The translations under genes and the position numbers were made by a program. Shown here in pieces: positions 1 to 11,639 of a stretch of DNA of 64,000 nucleotides (the first letter of the stretch is position 1; each line of letters opens with the position of its first letter). The notes under the pieces are model-generated. The model made no database searches. It had not been told where the DNA came from and saw nothing but the letters and a program-made list of their open reading frames with translations. The DNA is taken from NCBI GenBank assembly GCA_015039465.1, contig MU130566.1, positions 31,195 to 95,194 of the forward strand. The letters are read 5' to 3'. This stretch comes from Phlegmacium glaucopus (taxonomy: Eukaryota; Basidiomycota; Agaricomycetes; Agaricales; Cortinariaceae).

Positions 1-360
1 AGCTTTTCCTATAGTCTTTCGCTTCTTTTCTGTTTCTTTTCGAATGTAAGAGTAGAAGAGGCGGAGCTTCTTTTACCGGAACCCATTCTCGAAGTAACTG
101 ACGTACATACTGGTTCAGTATAAGAAGAACGACTAAGGGAGGAAGCTTAAGTCCACCCGTTTCATCTAAACACATAAAGTTACTTTATTAAACGACTCGT
201 TGAGAAAAATTAAAGACCGCCTTCCATCTCACAAGTAACTTTTGGATCCATATCTTAATCAGTTATAATTTATTGCTCCTGCGCTGTGAAGATGGTTTTA
301 CGAGTATAGAGCTACACCTCTTATAGGATTTTCTTTACTCGTTATTAAACTGCATGTTGT

Positions 361-749
361 GAAGGGCAAATGCAAGAACATTGCACATCCAGCAATATCG
401 ACCACAATACATCAGTTTTTATATGCAGACAATGATTGTCTCGCAAACCTTTTTCCTGAAGACTTTGAACAAACCGTCCCTGATCATGTCATTGCTTTGG
501 TAATGACCACTGTACATCTTTTCTCCTTTAAAATAATTTTGACATCCCACTAATAATCCTTGTATAGATCCAGAACTGCCTTGAAGAATATGTCGACTTC
601 GGCTACAAGAAACGAATCCCTCTCGACGGAGATAAATATAGAGCCGTTATGAAACAGCATCTCACCCTGATAGATACATTGAAGGGCCACCAATACCATG
701 GAGCACAATACGAGTCTTGTCACACAGGATGGGCACGGAAAGGAATGTA
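361..749 (+). pseudogene. DUF6532-like C-terminal fragment
   Basis: Two blocks of coding-like sequence join across a ~56-bp GT-AG intron (about 511-566). The joined frame reads PDHVIALVMTT then IQNCLEEYVDFGYKKRIP and ends at a stop near 749. The pattern (I-A-L-V-x-T-A/T-I-x-N-C-L-E-E-Y, then a basic segment and K-x-H-L) is what I know from the C-terminal half of basidiomycete DUF6532 proteins, which are often found beside transposons. No N-terminal half is present and nothing coding-like follows, so I read it as a fragment. The function of the family is unknown to me. Family assignment is by memory of the motif only. Confidence 0.45.
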
Positions 750-1167
750 AGCATTCTTTGTTTAAAACTTTCTTAATTCAATTTACTGACGAGTGACTTG
801 TTTTGTTAGGCGACTTCTGCAACGAGCTGAAGACCCACCGACTCGCTATGTACCCACTTTACAACTCGACTGATAACTGGGTTTCCGAAATGATTTGGTA
901 TGTCCTCGTTTCACTGCCGGTATAGTTTGTTGATAAAACCAAGATCCAGGTTCCGTTGACATAAGTTTCTTTCAAGTAGTCTTTAATACCCCGTTTTTTG
1001 CACATTAGTATATTTCGTATTCATAGCCTATACATAATATAATTTTTTTTTTTTGTTATGCAACACTATAAGAATTAAGGTACTATATGGTCTATATGGT
1101 CTATATGCTACTTTGTAGCATCGGGTGGAACTAACCAAGTGCTTGAAAGAGAGATATGGCTTTGGGA

Positions 1168-1260
1168 TAGTAGTAACTTAGGCCTATAAAGTACTCTGTA
1201 GTAGTAACCTAGACCTATGTAGTACTCCATAGTAGTAACCTAGGCCTATATAGCACTCCC
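1168..1260. repeat. 3 x 31-bp tandem repeat
   Basis: Three head-to-tail 31-bp units, each beginning TAGTAGTAAC and differing by a few substitutions. A short partial fourth unit follows. The surrounding 750-1290 bases hold no gene that I can see. Confidence 0.85.
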
Positions 1261-1296
1261 TAGTACTCTACAGTAACAGGCCATCTAGACAGGAAT

Positions 1297-2545
1297 AGCA
1301 TGATGCTGTCCAGCACTACAAATAAAGGACCCTTTACTATGGTGCTATGGTGCTATCCGGCACTATCCAGCACTAGTAAGCAGACCCTGAATTTACTGAT
1401 GTACACCTTTGAGCACAAATTGCAAACATGATCTCATCTACCATCTTACCTCTCCTTAGGGCTGCCAACCGTCCTGTCCACGGAGACGGCTGTCACGGTC
1501 TAAAATCAACCCAGTGACAGGTGACGGTCCATGTACAGACGGCCATACACGGTAAAACGAGGAGAAAATTTATCTTACTTTAAATTATGGCAACAGGGAG
1601 AGTAGGGCTGCACGCCGTGACTGTACAGTACGGAATGGATGGACCCGTAGTACGGTTGCCGTACCCGTGTTGTCAAGGCTCAGCTTGACCAACTAGACGG
1701 ACGGTGGACGGGACAATCAATGACCGTCCATTACCGTCGCAAAACGGCCGTTGACGGTATTGTACGGTATTGTACGGGTACCAATCCTTATTTTCTCACA
1801 CCAACACCACCGTCTGTATGAGTAGTGCCTGCCCGTTTGACATACAAATACAGTTCTGACTTCCTGCCAGTCGAGAGACAACGATTGCGTGAAACGGCAG
1901 CAGTAAATTGTTGGAGTTGTTCAACTGTTGTAGCAGTTTTTGCAAGTGAGTAGACGATAGATTCTTGTGAGGCCAGGCTCAAGTGGACAAGTCTAGGTGT
2001 GTCAGGGATCATCTAAGGAAACTTCATACATTGTCTATATTACTACTTGGACCGCTTACAGTAAATGTCATTTTTCCAAAGCTTATTTCCTTGCATATGA
2101 CTCAGAATCCAGGACAGGCTCGACCTTGGAAATTTCAAGTTGAGCCGTGACCGAAAATCAAACCAGCGCTGGGTTGAAAATTTAGTGATTTGTCAGCATA
2201 TTTCCATTTTCAGCAGGATTCTGGCCGTCTACCGTACAACGGCCGTCTCCGTACCCGTCCCATAGCCGTTGGGGTTCTGCCAACCAGACTTGACGGACGG
2301 TGGATGGGTGAACCGTACCCGTCCTCTGACCGTCAATTGTACGGCCGTACCCATCAGACAGTATGGTGTGCAGCCCTAAGGGAGAGACCAGCTTCATTTT
2401 CCCAGGCAATGACTGATATTTGGCCATTGCCGATGCTCAGCATCAGTAAATTCGGGGTCTGCTTACCGGCACCGGACAGCACTGGGCAGCGCCATAGTGC
2501 CATAGTAAAGGGTCCTTTATTTACAGTGCTGTCAAGCATCACGGT
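1297..2545. mobile_element. Inverted-repeat non-autonomous element
   Basis: A ~105-bp arm at 1297-1402 returns as an imperfect reverse complement at 2440-2545; both contain AATAAAGGACCCTTTACTAT and GTAAGCAGACCC. Between the arms there is no transposase-like reading frame, so the unit looks non-autonomous. A second, hAT-like structure sits inside it (about 1458-2381). Open frames here on both strands have no recognisable protein character. Confidence 0.55.
1458..2381. mobile_element. hAT-like non-autonomous element
   Basis: The ends are inverted: TTAGGGCTGCCAACC on the left and, read on the other strand, TTAGGGCTGCACACC on the right. TAGGG-TGC-type termini are typical of hAT elements. The interior is rich in short inverted ACGGCCGT / CCGTACC motifs and has no transposase. 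Related ends occur near 8100-8148 and 52870-52975. An 8-bp target duplication is not clear because the flanks (CTCTCC) also recur at the other copies. Confidence 0.45.
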
Positions 2546-3619
2546 CACGCTATGGAATGATATATATTTACTATACAGTACTATATATTACTATACAGTG
2601 CTATATAGGGTAGGGTTAATATTACTATTATTACAATATACTTTGGTCAATCTGAGGCTAGAAAGCTATGTTCACGCAAGGATAAGGAAATTTAATATGT
2701 ATAAATCATATTCAACTATCTACACAGAGTCTGAGTCCATATGTACTACTCTAACTATCAATAGTAGGTTCATAATCTGCTGTTGTGTGTCGAAAGCAGG
2801 CAGAGGTGGTTGGAGTGTTGAAACAGCCTGAAATGAGCCCCTCACATCCCATTTGGATGGGGAGGAGGGGCTGGGTAGTTGAGGTTGTCGAAACTGTAGC
2901 TAAAAGTAGAAAATTGTTAGTTTTAAAAAAGCAGTAAGAAATTTGAAGAACTCACCTCAGCCGCCAGTGCTCAGCGCTCGTCGTTGTTTCGTACCTCCTG
3001 GGGCTAAGAAGCAGGTATACAATGTGTTGTTTGTGTTGTTGACAGTCATGGTAATGTGCCGAAAACGGGTGGATATCAAATGTACCAAAGCAAACCTATT
3101 TTGATGGGAGGAGTTGAGAAGTGATGAAGTTGTAGCTACTAGCTAAGAGTGAGCATCTGGCATCGTCAGTGGTAGAACCTAAGCAGTATTATTAATTAGT
3201 TAAAAAACACAAAAAAGGAATGAAACAGGCTCAACACACAACACCAACGTGTACATGGCAGTGGTTGAGGATAGACGAAGGTGGCAACAGATGCGTGGTG
3301 ACAAAGTCGGAGTGACAAAAAAAAATTCCCAAATATGTAAGATCAACTTTGCGCATGGACTTTGTTTAGGGTTGGTTTATTTAATTTAGATGAAAAATCT
3401 AATGTGACATGATGACAAAGCTATGCCAGTGTGATAGAGTGACGACAGGTGATGACACACTGCTGGACAGTGCTGGTGTGCGTCACATGGATGCTATGAG
3501 ATGCTATGGAACTATAAGTATCGTGATGTGACTATATGATACTATGGGAAATTATAACTTTGTGTGATGTGACTATGACAAGCTATGGGAAAATCCTGAA
3601 TTTGCTGATGAGGCCAAAG

Positions 3620-3735
3620 GTATCTATTGCATAATATCTATGTCTTGGTTATATTACTCAAATATTTATTGCAGTTAATAATATCTACGTCTTAGTTCAA
3701 TGAACTTCAATCACAATTACAAGCCATGAACCCGT
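3620..3735 (+). repeat. Inverted dispersed repeat, arm 1
   Basis: About 110 bp here (containing TATCTATTGCATAATATC and TATTTATTGCAGTTAATA) recurs as a close reverse complement at 7500-7612. The two arms are ~3.8 kb apart and enclose the LTR at 5584 and a decayed gene. Confidence 0.75.
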
Positions 3736-3742
3736 GCCTTCA

Positions 3743-3815
3743 GCACGGCGCCGCTCCGCTTTGCCGGCCTACAGCACAGATTCAGGGCTTGCCGGGGGCT
3801 CCGCCCCCTGGACCC
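3743..3815. repeat. GC-rich palindromic patch
   Basis: In AT-rich surroundings this patch contains the dyad GGGGGCTCCGCCCCC and a nearby short hairpin (CGTGCC-TTCA-GCACG). It could fold into stable stem-loops. I cannot assign it to a known element. Confidence 0.5.
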
Positions 3816-3835
3816 CTGGCTGCATCACAACAGTG

Positions 3836-3965
3836 GACTCAGTTTTAAGTCCTAATAGTAGACCCAGTTTCAAGTCCTAATAGTAACTCAGTGAAAAATC
3901 CTAATGGTAGACCCAATCCTAATGGTAGACTCAGTCCAATATCCCAACAGTAGACTCAGTCTGAT
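3836..3965. repeat. Degenerate ~25-30 bp tandem repeat
   Basis: Repeated variants of AGTAGACTCAGT and AGTCCTAATAGTAGACCC follow each other. From about 3966 to 5040 the sequence is AT-rich and I see no gene in it. Confidence 0.6.
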
Positions 3966-5039
3966 ACCCCGGGAGTCAACAAATCTGAGCAGAAGAGAGT
4001 ATTTATATATCTGCCCATAGTCAACAAATCACAGCCTGAGGACAACAAAAATAGTCCATTTTATCACAAACACATTCTCTTTTATTTTCTACTCTTAAAA
4101 AAGTCCAGAAGCCATTTTTATAAATCCTACTCTATCTAAATAATATTAAAACATCCAAATAACTCAAATCAATTTATTTTATCTCTTTTTTACTCAATTT
4201 ACACTTAAAATACTTTCATTTTATGAACTTGAACACATCCAGAACCATTATAAATCATAAGAACCTTTCTCTTTTCTCTTTAGTTCTTACTTTCCAATTA
4301 TACTTAGTAATAGTAGACCCATCTGAGCATCTCAGACTATGAACATCCACTCATCTACCCATCATCAAATATACCCAATAATCATCATGAGTTGTTCATG
4401 AGCATCTTGACCCATCATAATTTATGTTATAATATCATATTCTGTCCTGTGGTGTGTAGGTGAACAATTGTGAGATACCCTGACACAACCCCTATCATAC
4501 ATTGCCATATAGACAAAGGGATTTCTGTTGTTGTGTATATCCTCAGTTACCAATCATAAATTCTTCTCTACCATTGAACATCCTGTCACTCAATTAATTA
4601 CCACATAAATATTAATCACACCATCCCTCTTCTATTTTATCTATTTTTCACTTAATTTTCATTTTCTACATTTCTCTCATCTGAATGGTCTTTATATAAA
4701 TCATGAACACACATAGAATATCTTCCATAAGATCCCTTGAGCTTTGTTTTCTCTTCCAATTTTATTTCCACTTCCACCCTCCCTTTTCAGAAATAATTAG
4801 TTCTCACTTTTACTCAAATACCCTGTATGTATCATTGAATGTATCTTTTAAACATTGAACTTGAACCTCATTTACATTTTTCTCAATTTCTAAATTGTAT
4901 CAAATATTTAATCCATCACACTCAACTTAATTTAATTCAATTCAATTTATCTCAATTTTTCATTTTCAAAATTCTCATAGTAATACAAAACAGAGAACCC
5001 TCATCTTACCACCTACCTGCCTCACTCATCTATGCCCAT

Positions 5040-5330
5040 CTAACCATATTCCCATCTCCATCCATCTCTCTGTCTTGATTTATCTTCCTACTCACATTGT
5101 TATTCTAACCATCTTCTCATCCCATGTTCCTAATTCTCATGGTACAGCCACCACCACCCCACTCATCCATACCTATCTAACCATATTCCCTCCCATCTCC
5201 ATCCACCTCTCTGTCTTGATTTATCTTCCCACTCACATTGTTAATATTCCCTCCCATCAACATCCACCTCTCTGTCTTGATTTATCTTCCCACCCACATT
5301 GTTATTGTAACCATCCTCCCATTCACTCAA
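5040..5330. repeat. Pyrimidine-rich minisatellite
   Basis: The block CTCTCTGTCTTGATTTATC followed by CACTCACATTGTTA is repeated three times with CCATC/CCTCC spacers. The open frames across it are low-complexity products of the repeat and not genes. Confidence 0.7.
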
Positions 5331-5583
5331 ATTAAAACACAGAAACAGACAGAATCTCTATTCATCTTCTGTGTATATTATTTTCACTTTTTTCTATATC
5401 TTCTCATCCCATGTTCCTATTTCTTCATCTTTAAATTAACTGTGTAGATAGATAAATGTACCATGGAATACCCCACAAAAATACAAAACAAAAAATACAC
5501 CCTGGGTTAATGATGATTGAAGAAAGAATTACAACAGATCCCAAAAGACAGGCTATAGCTGTTCAAAAATGCGAAATTAAAAC

Positions 5584-6139
5584 TGTTACATTCCATCATA
5601 CGTTACTCCGGTCCGACTCCGTCGGAGTTGTCTCCGGTAGTCCGTACTCCGTTCCAGTACTTTCCCTTGCCTCCGGATTTACTCCTTCTATGTCCAACTC
5701 CGAGACTTCTCCGTATCATTCCGGCTCTTCCGACGTTACTCCAAACTCATTTCCACATCTTCGTCACAACCACTATTTCTTTGTCATCACTTTCCCACTA
5801 TCAGTCAGCACACCAGCTATGGATTATTCACCCCAAGAATGCAGGACCTTCCGGGAGCAGAACGCAGCATTTATATTTATATTTTATATTTCGGATGCTA
5901 TTCCTTTTATATTTAAGTACTCGAAACTTGTATGTTTTCCTCAGTTCGAATATCGACTTAGTTTCCCACTCTTGGTCTTCCTCTAAGTTCTTTGCAACTT
6001 CCGGTTCCGCTCCGCTCCGTCTTACTCCGAAATCTAGGACACGAAGGTTCTGGGTAGCACAGCACATAAGCTGAGGCTAAGTCCTATCCTTTCCGTGACT
6101 CCGTTCCATTACTCCGGAACAGAGTTCTCGAACTTAACA
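5584..6139 (+). mobile_element. Solo LTR, family copy 1
   Basis: A 556-bp unit starts TGTTACATTCC and ends AACTTAACA, so the terminal inverted repeat is TGTTA/TAACA. It is flanked on both sides by AAAAC (5579-5583 and 6140-6144), a perfect 5-bp target duplication. The same unit recurs at 14192-14743, 26094-26669 and, inverted and interrupted, at 18325-25846. No internal retrotransposon region is attached, so this is a solo LTR left by LTR-LTR recombination. Several open frames inside it on both strands are shadows of the LTR. Confidence 0.93.
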
Positions 6140-6486
6140 AAAACACAGAAAAAGACAATATATATCACAGCCAATTGAGGTTGGCAGATAGGAGATCAAA
6201 AAGCGAAAATTGAACACAGAAAATGAGCAGGTTACTGGCAGAGAAAGGGATATCACATTATGTCACATTATGTCACATTCATGACACTGGGCTAACAGTA
6301 TAATGGGACGACGGTGTGGGAGCAGCTGACCAATTATCAAAAATATTACAAATGCTTAGAAATAAATCCGGCATCATTGATACCCCCGATGTTCCCAGGC
6401 GCGACATTGATGTCATGAGGATACTTTACCATTCTGGTGCCTCCCTCTTCCAAGCTAGCTTTCAATGCCAATAGCTCTGAACCATG

Positions 6487-7345
6487 TCAGCTCCTGACCC
6501 CAATCAGCCCAAACCTCGCTCTAATCAGTATTTACCACTTCGTAAGTGGTGTCAGGCATAATGATAAGTAATTGAAAATCATTTCCTGATAGCTCCAGAT
6601 GGACTTTTTCCCATTGTTTGTACTATTGGGGCCCTTGGTCTAAACAACAGGAAGGTTGTCGAGCATGCGCTAGACCACTTTGACCATTTGCTTTATGGAC
6701 TGAGGTGAGCCAATGGCTTTTTACTAGTACTCGATTCCAATTATTAATTCCATTTACAAGCAGTCGATCCTCACTCAAGTGGAAATGAGAGAAATGGGGT
6801 ATGCTCGGTACTTGCCAGCAGAAACACATGTTCGAGACGATTGAGTCTTTTGTTAAAGAGATCAAAGAATGCTTTCCATCCATGGGTGCTCGCCAGTTGG
6901 TTACAAGCCTGTGGCAAGACTATAAAATGAAAGTCCCTGAGTATGTATGTCTATTGTTGTCCAAATCGGTGAGGAAGGTAATGATCGTGTGGAGTTTCTG
7001 GCATTTGCTCAGGACTCAGGAGTCAGCATGTCCAGTATTTCAAAACTGGGAAGTGTGCATATGTAGCTGATTTCCGAGGTTAGTTCAAGGTATCTGTTGA
7101 TTAAGGAATGCTCTCAATGCTGATTTACATGTAGGCGGAGCCACCCTTCTGATGGACCCTAGATACTAACAAATGGGTGCGTAATCATTCATTCTATCAA
7201 CTTTTTTTTTGCTCAATCACGCGTTTAGAGAACTCGGGTATAAATTTGCAGAAGGCAATATCCCAGAGACGTTTAAGTCTTTTGAGACCAACCACATGTG
7301 CAACAATTTCTGCAAGATGTTTGGCTTGCTATCCGACTATGAAAA
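6487..7345 (+). pseudogene. Decayed gene of unknown family
   Basis: Protein-like blocks lie in order on the plus strand: MSAPDPNQPKPRSN near 6487, a GT-AG intron (~6541-6591), GLFPIVCTIGALGLNN (~6600), an in-frame TGA near 6785, then ETIESFVKEIKECFP and ARQLVTSLWQDYKMKVPE (~6835-6940) and finally ELGYKFAEGNIPETF (~7235). The third block resembles the region upstream of the catalytic core in Agaricomycete integrase-core proteins, but the catalytic residues are not here and I do not rely on it. Stops and frame changes between the blocks indicate decay. Confidence 0.35.
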
Positions 7346-7499
7346 TTGTGTTATTGCCACCTACTAACTTCAAACCCGCCGTTTTAAGACGCTACTCTTT
7401 TTAAATATGCTGATTACTTTCTAATATCTAGATATCATTTAATTTCAACCTTTCATCATTCGTAGTCCCTTGCAATGATTTATCCTTCAACATTGTGCT

Positions 7500-7612
7500 T
7501 GATAATTGTGATTGAGTAATATAACTAAGACATAGATATTATTAACTGCAATAAATATTTGAGTAATATAACCAAGACATAGATATTATGCAATAGATAT
7601 CTTCGGCCTGAG
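7500..7612 (-). repeat. Inverted dispersed repeat, arm 2
   Basis: Reverse complement of the arm at 3620-3735. It runs directly into sequence (7605-7670) that copies the right flank of the hAT-like element at 2382-2440. Confidence 0.75.
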
Positions 7613-8092
7613 CATTGGCAATGGCCAAATATCAGTCATTGCCTGGGAAAATGAAGCTGGTCTCTCCCTGTTGCCATATTAAATATTCGCACATCTAAAA
7701 ATGTCTACAAAGTTACAGAATGTGTAATCTGGAATAAAAATGATATTTCTTCTATGAAAACTACAATTAAGCTGGTTGATGACCAAATTGTTGAGACTGA
7801 AGCCAAATATTTAATTTAATTTATATTTAATTTGTTTTTTAGCACTAATAATTGGTGTAAATAGGTCAGAGAATAGCTCCCCTGACTTCCCAGATTTATT
7901 TGGGAGGGAAATATTAACACAATTTTTGAATAAATTGACTTTTTTGCATTTCTCGTTTAGTATACACCCACTACCCGTGTACGGCCATCCACAGCTGTCT
8001 TGAGACAGGTAAAGACGGTTCACAGACCATTGAAACACGGCTGTGAATATTCAAGTTTTGAATCTTGTCGGGTCGGCATCCGTCACCGTGAG

Positions 8093-8514
8093 ATGGTACC
8101 CGTGAACCGTCCAGGACGGGGCCAGTTAGCAGCCCTACCTCTCCTTGCGCTTGCCCTTATTTTGGGTAAATGTGCTCTTTTGGCCATCATCTTGAGTGAA
8201 TCTGGGTAGAGTTGTATGGACAGTTTCCAGAATTTACTTTGCTAACCTAAATTATTCACGATAGTTCACATGCACTCAATGGTACAACATCCAGCCCTCG
8301 CATCACTGAAGGGGTTGAATCATCACTCACCAAACAGCGGGATGTTGGTCAATGCTACAACGGTTATTGTTGGCAGTGGTGCCTTAACGATCCGAACCTC
8401 AAGTTCTGGTGCTACATGACAATGGGCAGTTCGATGGATGGTGGATATGTGAAGTGCAAGTACCCTTATGAATGTCAAAATGCTCAGAAATGCAGTGGTC
8501 CATGCAGTCTTTGA
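8093..8514 (+). CDS. Small secreted cysteine-rich protein
   Basis: Predicted CDS join(8093..8205,8265..8514), 120 residues. The 59-bp intron 8206-8264 (GTAGAG...GATAG) keeps the frame. Exon 1 codes for a short basic start and a long hydrophobic stretch (PLLALALILG, then ALLAIILS) that looks like a signal peptide. Exon 2 codes for an N-glycosylation sequon (NGT) near the mature start, then a compact domain with eight cysteines (GQCYNGYCWQWC, FWCYMTMGSS, YVKCKYPYECQ, KCSGPCSL) ending at TGA. Eight cysteines suggest four disulphides in an exported protein. I do not recognise the family; effector-like, defensin-like or adhesive roles are all possible. The first dozen codons lie in hAT-like terminal sequence, so the true start could lie later. 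The neighbouring open frame on the minus strand (8323-8538) is its shadow. Confidence 0.55.
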
Positions 8515-9639
8515 TAGAGTAGATAAGCCAAGTTGCAACTACTAGTATACGGTAGCTTCACATACATCTTGCATGTTTCTTGAATTGATATCTACAAATT
8601 TGGTCGAAGAGGCATTCTGCATTAGTGATGTTCAATCTGTGTCTAGAGGCTGGGCTTATATTAGTCACAGATTAGATTCAATGAGAGAAGAACAGAAGAG
8701 CGCAACATTGAGGCAACATTCCAAGGCACATCGATTCCTGCATCTGCATGTCCCACACCAAACCCTTGCGCATTGCCCTCTGCATTTTCCAAGTTGCCTA
8801 AGATCGGCTTTTAGAACTTAGTCAGAGTAAAGATCCAGTTTTATTTCTGGAATTACATCAATTTCTAGATAAATTATCGATTCCATGAGAAGAAGAACTT
8901 GAACAATACGTAATGTGAAGGAGCATACCAAGGAGAAAACACTTTGTTGGGTAATGCAAACTTTATAGCCAGCACCTTCGCATCATCGCTCTTGCCATCC
9001 AAGTCGTAGTAGGTCTAATTTGAGGGGCTGAAAGTTGTGTTTGAGATCTCCTAGCCCATCCCATCATCGGTCCCACCTAACTATATAAATTTGGGATTAG
9101 GGGCTGCAATCTTGAATGTATATATATAGTTAGTGCCTCATTCAGAGTTCAAACCTTTTTCAAGCTACACAATTGAGGTAGAAGAGGAATTTCAATCTGA
9201 AAAAAATCTGGTGTGTATCGCTTTAAAAAAGTAGTTAGTTTACATTATTTCTGATGTCCAAGATCATTCAAGTTAATCCCCTCAACATCATATAGCACTA
9301 TGGGTTTGAACCAACTTTACTTGCTCTTCATCATCCAAAAAAGTGCAAGCGGAGCGCTGTCGATCATTTAAAAAGTTGGCTACACTTTGCCAACAAATGA
9401 CGGGAAGGAGTATAGTCGACCCTCCAAGAATAACTGAACCAACACTGACAATGATGCACCGTGTGATGACATTATTGACCCATTTGGTATTGTGTTCCAA
9501 ACCAATGATGAAAAACATGTGGGTGAATATCTGAAGGTAGGCAAATCTGCTTATGATCCCCCAGGTCGTTCACAATCTTTGGGATGTGAAGAACACCATG
9601 ATGAATGGTCTGCTGAAAAGGAAGAAGACCAGGAAAGTC

Positions 9640-10390
9640 TACATGGCGCAAAACGCAACAGGAAATATGGATCGGTTATCCTTGTCGAAAGTAAATTGAG
9701 GAGGCGTAAGGTAAGTGGACTCATGAACTCCATCAAGAATGCATACTTTTGGTCTAGAGCAAAGAGTGGATAGTGCGAGGACAAGGCAGACAAAGAATAT
9801 GTAGACCATCAATGAGGGATGGACTTCAAGTTGGAAGAGACGCCAGATGAATTGAACTCCGGCAGTGTAAGCTGTTACATATTGGATAATGAAATGCAGG
9901 CCAGAGTGAAAGTGAGGCAATACCCAAAAAGAAATAAGGAGGCGGGACACCACAAAATCCGTCGAAAGAACTAAAGCTCCACTGAAAAAACATTGCGCCA
10001 CTTTGAACCATATTTTAGAAACATTCCCTTGTCCAAAACCATGATGATGTTTATTTATGAACTTTAAGATGGTGAAATTGACATCGAAGATGAGGAGAAG
10101 AAAAACATAGAGAATTGGGTCTAAGGATAATTTTCAGACTTGCAGTATGTTGAATAAGATTGTGGTATCATCACCAAAGGTATATTGAATCGCCTTCAAG
10201 GTGATGAGGTATCCAATGCTGTATACTGTTGTCCTCCAAGCCTTTCAGGATACGAAACTGATAGGATTGTGACAAACGGCTAAATAAAGAGAGGAAGAAA
10301 CACCGGAAATGAAGAAGAGAGTTCCAATGACAAATATCCTGGTAATGCCGACGTAATGAGAAAGAAGGAGAAATTGTATGGGGAAGTTGG
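9640..10390 (-). pseudogene. Membrane-protein-like remnants
   Basis: On the minus strand several hydrophobic, protein-like blocks follow each other in changing frames: FLLLSHYVGITRIFVIGTLF (~10330-10390), then FFSGALVLSTDFVVSRLLISF and a segment ending SLMVYIFFVCLVLALS (~9780-10000). They look like transmembrane helices of a multi-pass protein but carry frame breaks and no complete open frame. The upstream end joins the kinase-like remnant directly. I cannot name the family. From 8515 to about 9640 I see no other gene. Confidence 0.3.
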
Positions 10391-11250
10391 TGGGTGGATC
10401 TAGAGCAGCAGCGACATAGTCCATGACAACCATCTGCATAAAACCAAAGGCTAGACCAGCTGGCGCGCTTTTGGGACATGGTGGTGAGGGAGGTGCATTG
10501 GGCATTGGGCCATAGTATCGAAGATGGGGGGCATAGCTCTTGTTTGCCAGGAACTCGTGCACTTCTTTGCCATATCTCAACATGAATTTGATGACGATGA
10601 TGCCACCTGGAGGGTCAACAAGCTCTGGTTAATAAGTTTCACAAGCAAAGTGGTCTTCCATGGGTTTCAGATATTTGAAGTGGAAGGTTTGTGTGTCCAC
10701 AGTAAATGAAGTTGGATAAGGATAGAAACGGGGGTGTGTTTGGCCATCAATAACATGAGGAATTTTGGACTTGCTGATCTTCTTGTAAAACATTGTCAGT
10801 TGTTGGAGGCTCCTGCAGAGGGCGACAAAAACTCTTGCAGCATTGTACACTCAGGTGTCTTCTTCAGTTGACAATTCCCCTATCCACATCAGGGAAGTCA
10901 ACCGCTGAACAATGAACTTGTCTGTGAATATGCTGCCCATAACACCCAGCAAAGGCCCACCACCAGGCAACATCAGGGTAGGGCAGCAGCACCTATCACG
11001 GATTTCTGCTCGCTGTGAACATATGAGAATAGAACAGGACATTACATAAACAGACTCACGTCTTTTGAATCCATGATTGTCTCAAGGTAATACCGGCTTG
11101 GGTAGTGGGAGCACACCCACCATCACCAAGCTCTCGCTTAAGCTCCACAGTCAAGAGAGGGATATGTATGTTGCCCACCATAATCATATGGACACCATCG
11201 GCCGAGGTTCTGTCAGTGTTTGGCTCCTCATGGACTGGTAGTTGCAAAAT
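10390..11250 (-). pseudogene. Kinase-like protein remnant
   Basis: Minus-strand frame with one clean GT-AG intron (about 11013-11060). Blocks in order: VGNIHIPLLTVELKRELG, IRDRCCCPTLML, FTDKFIVQRLTSLMWIGE, RVFVALCRSLQQLT, RFYPYPTSFTV, RYGKEVHEFLANKSYAP, LRYYGPMP, MQMVVMDYV. I recognise this arrangement from a large Agaricomycete group of kinase-fold-like proteins (N-lobe with GKEVHEFL and hinge-like MVVMDY). Two in-frame stops (after GELSTEEDT and after FACETY) and the loss of everything after MDYVAAALDPP, including any catalytic loop, make it a pseudogene. The identification is from memory of the family. Confidence 0.5.
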
Positions 11251-11275
11251 TTTTGCAGTACTTTTCTGTCCCCCA

Positions 11276-11492
11276 CCAGATCTGATCAGATCTGATCAGA
11301 ATTGGTCAGATCTGATCAGAACTGCTCAGAATCTGACCAGTTCTGAGCATTTCTGATCAGATTCTGAGCAGTTCTGATCAGAATCTGACCAATTCTGATC
11401 AGAATCTGACCAATTCTGATCAGATTCTGAGCAGTTCTGATCAGATCTGATCAGATTCTGAGCAGTTCTGATCAGATCTGATCAGAACTGCA
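11276..11492. repeat. TCTGATCAGA palindrome array, left
   Basis: About 215 bp made almost entirely of the 10-bp palindrome TCTGATCAGA and one-base variants (CTGACCAG, CTGAGCAG). A second array lies at 12741-12880. Because the unit is its own reverse complement the whole block can fold back on itself. Confidence 0.85.
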
Positions 11493-11639
11493 ATACTTAT
11501 AAGTTAATTCCTACTAACTCATCTTTTTCTAACTTTTCTAACATATTAATCTAAATTTAAATGGATGATTGCTGGGGATTAGTTACTAATACATTACATT
11601 AGAATCATAGAATGTATTCAATTGATATAAGAAAAATGA

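Noticed and set aside
2190..2831. 213-codon open frame on the plus strand
   Set aside because: It runs across the hAT-like end and the right inverted-repeat arm; composition is that of the repeats and there is no domain or splice support.
3900..3970. CRISPR-like repeats
   Set aside because: Repeats are degenerate, without regular spacers, in a eukaryotic genome.
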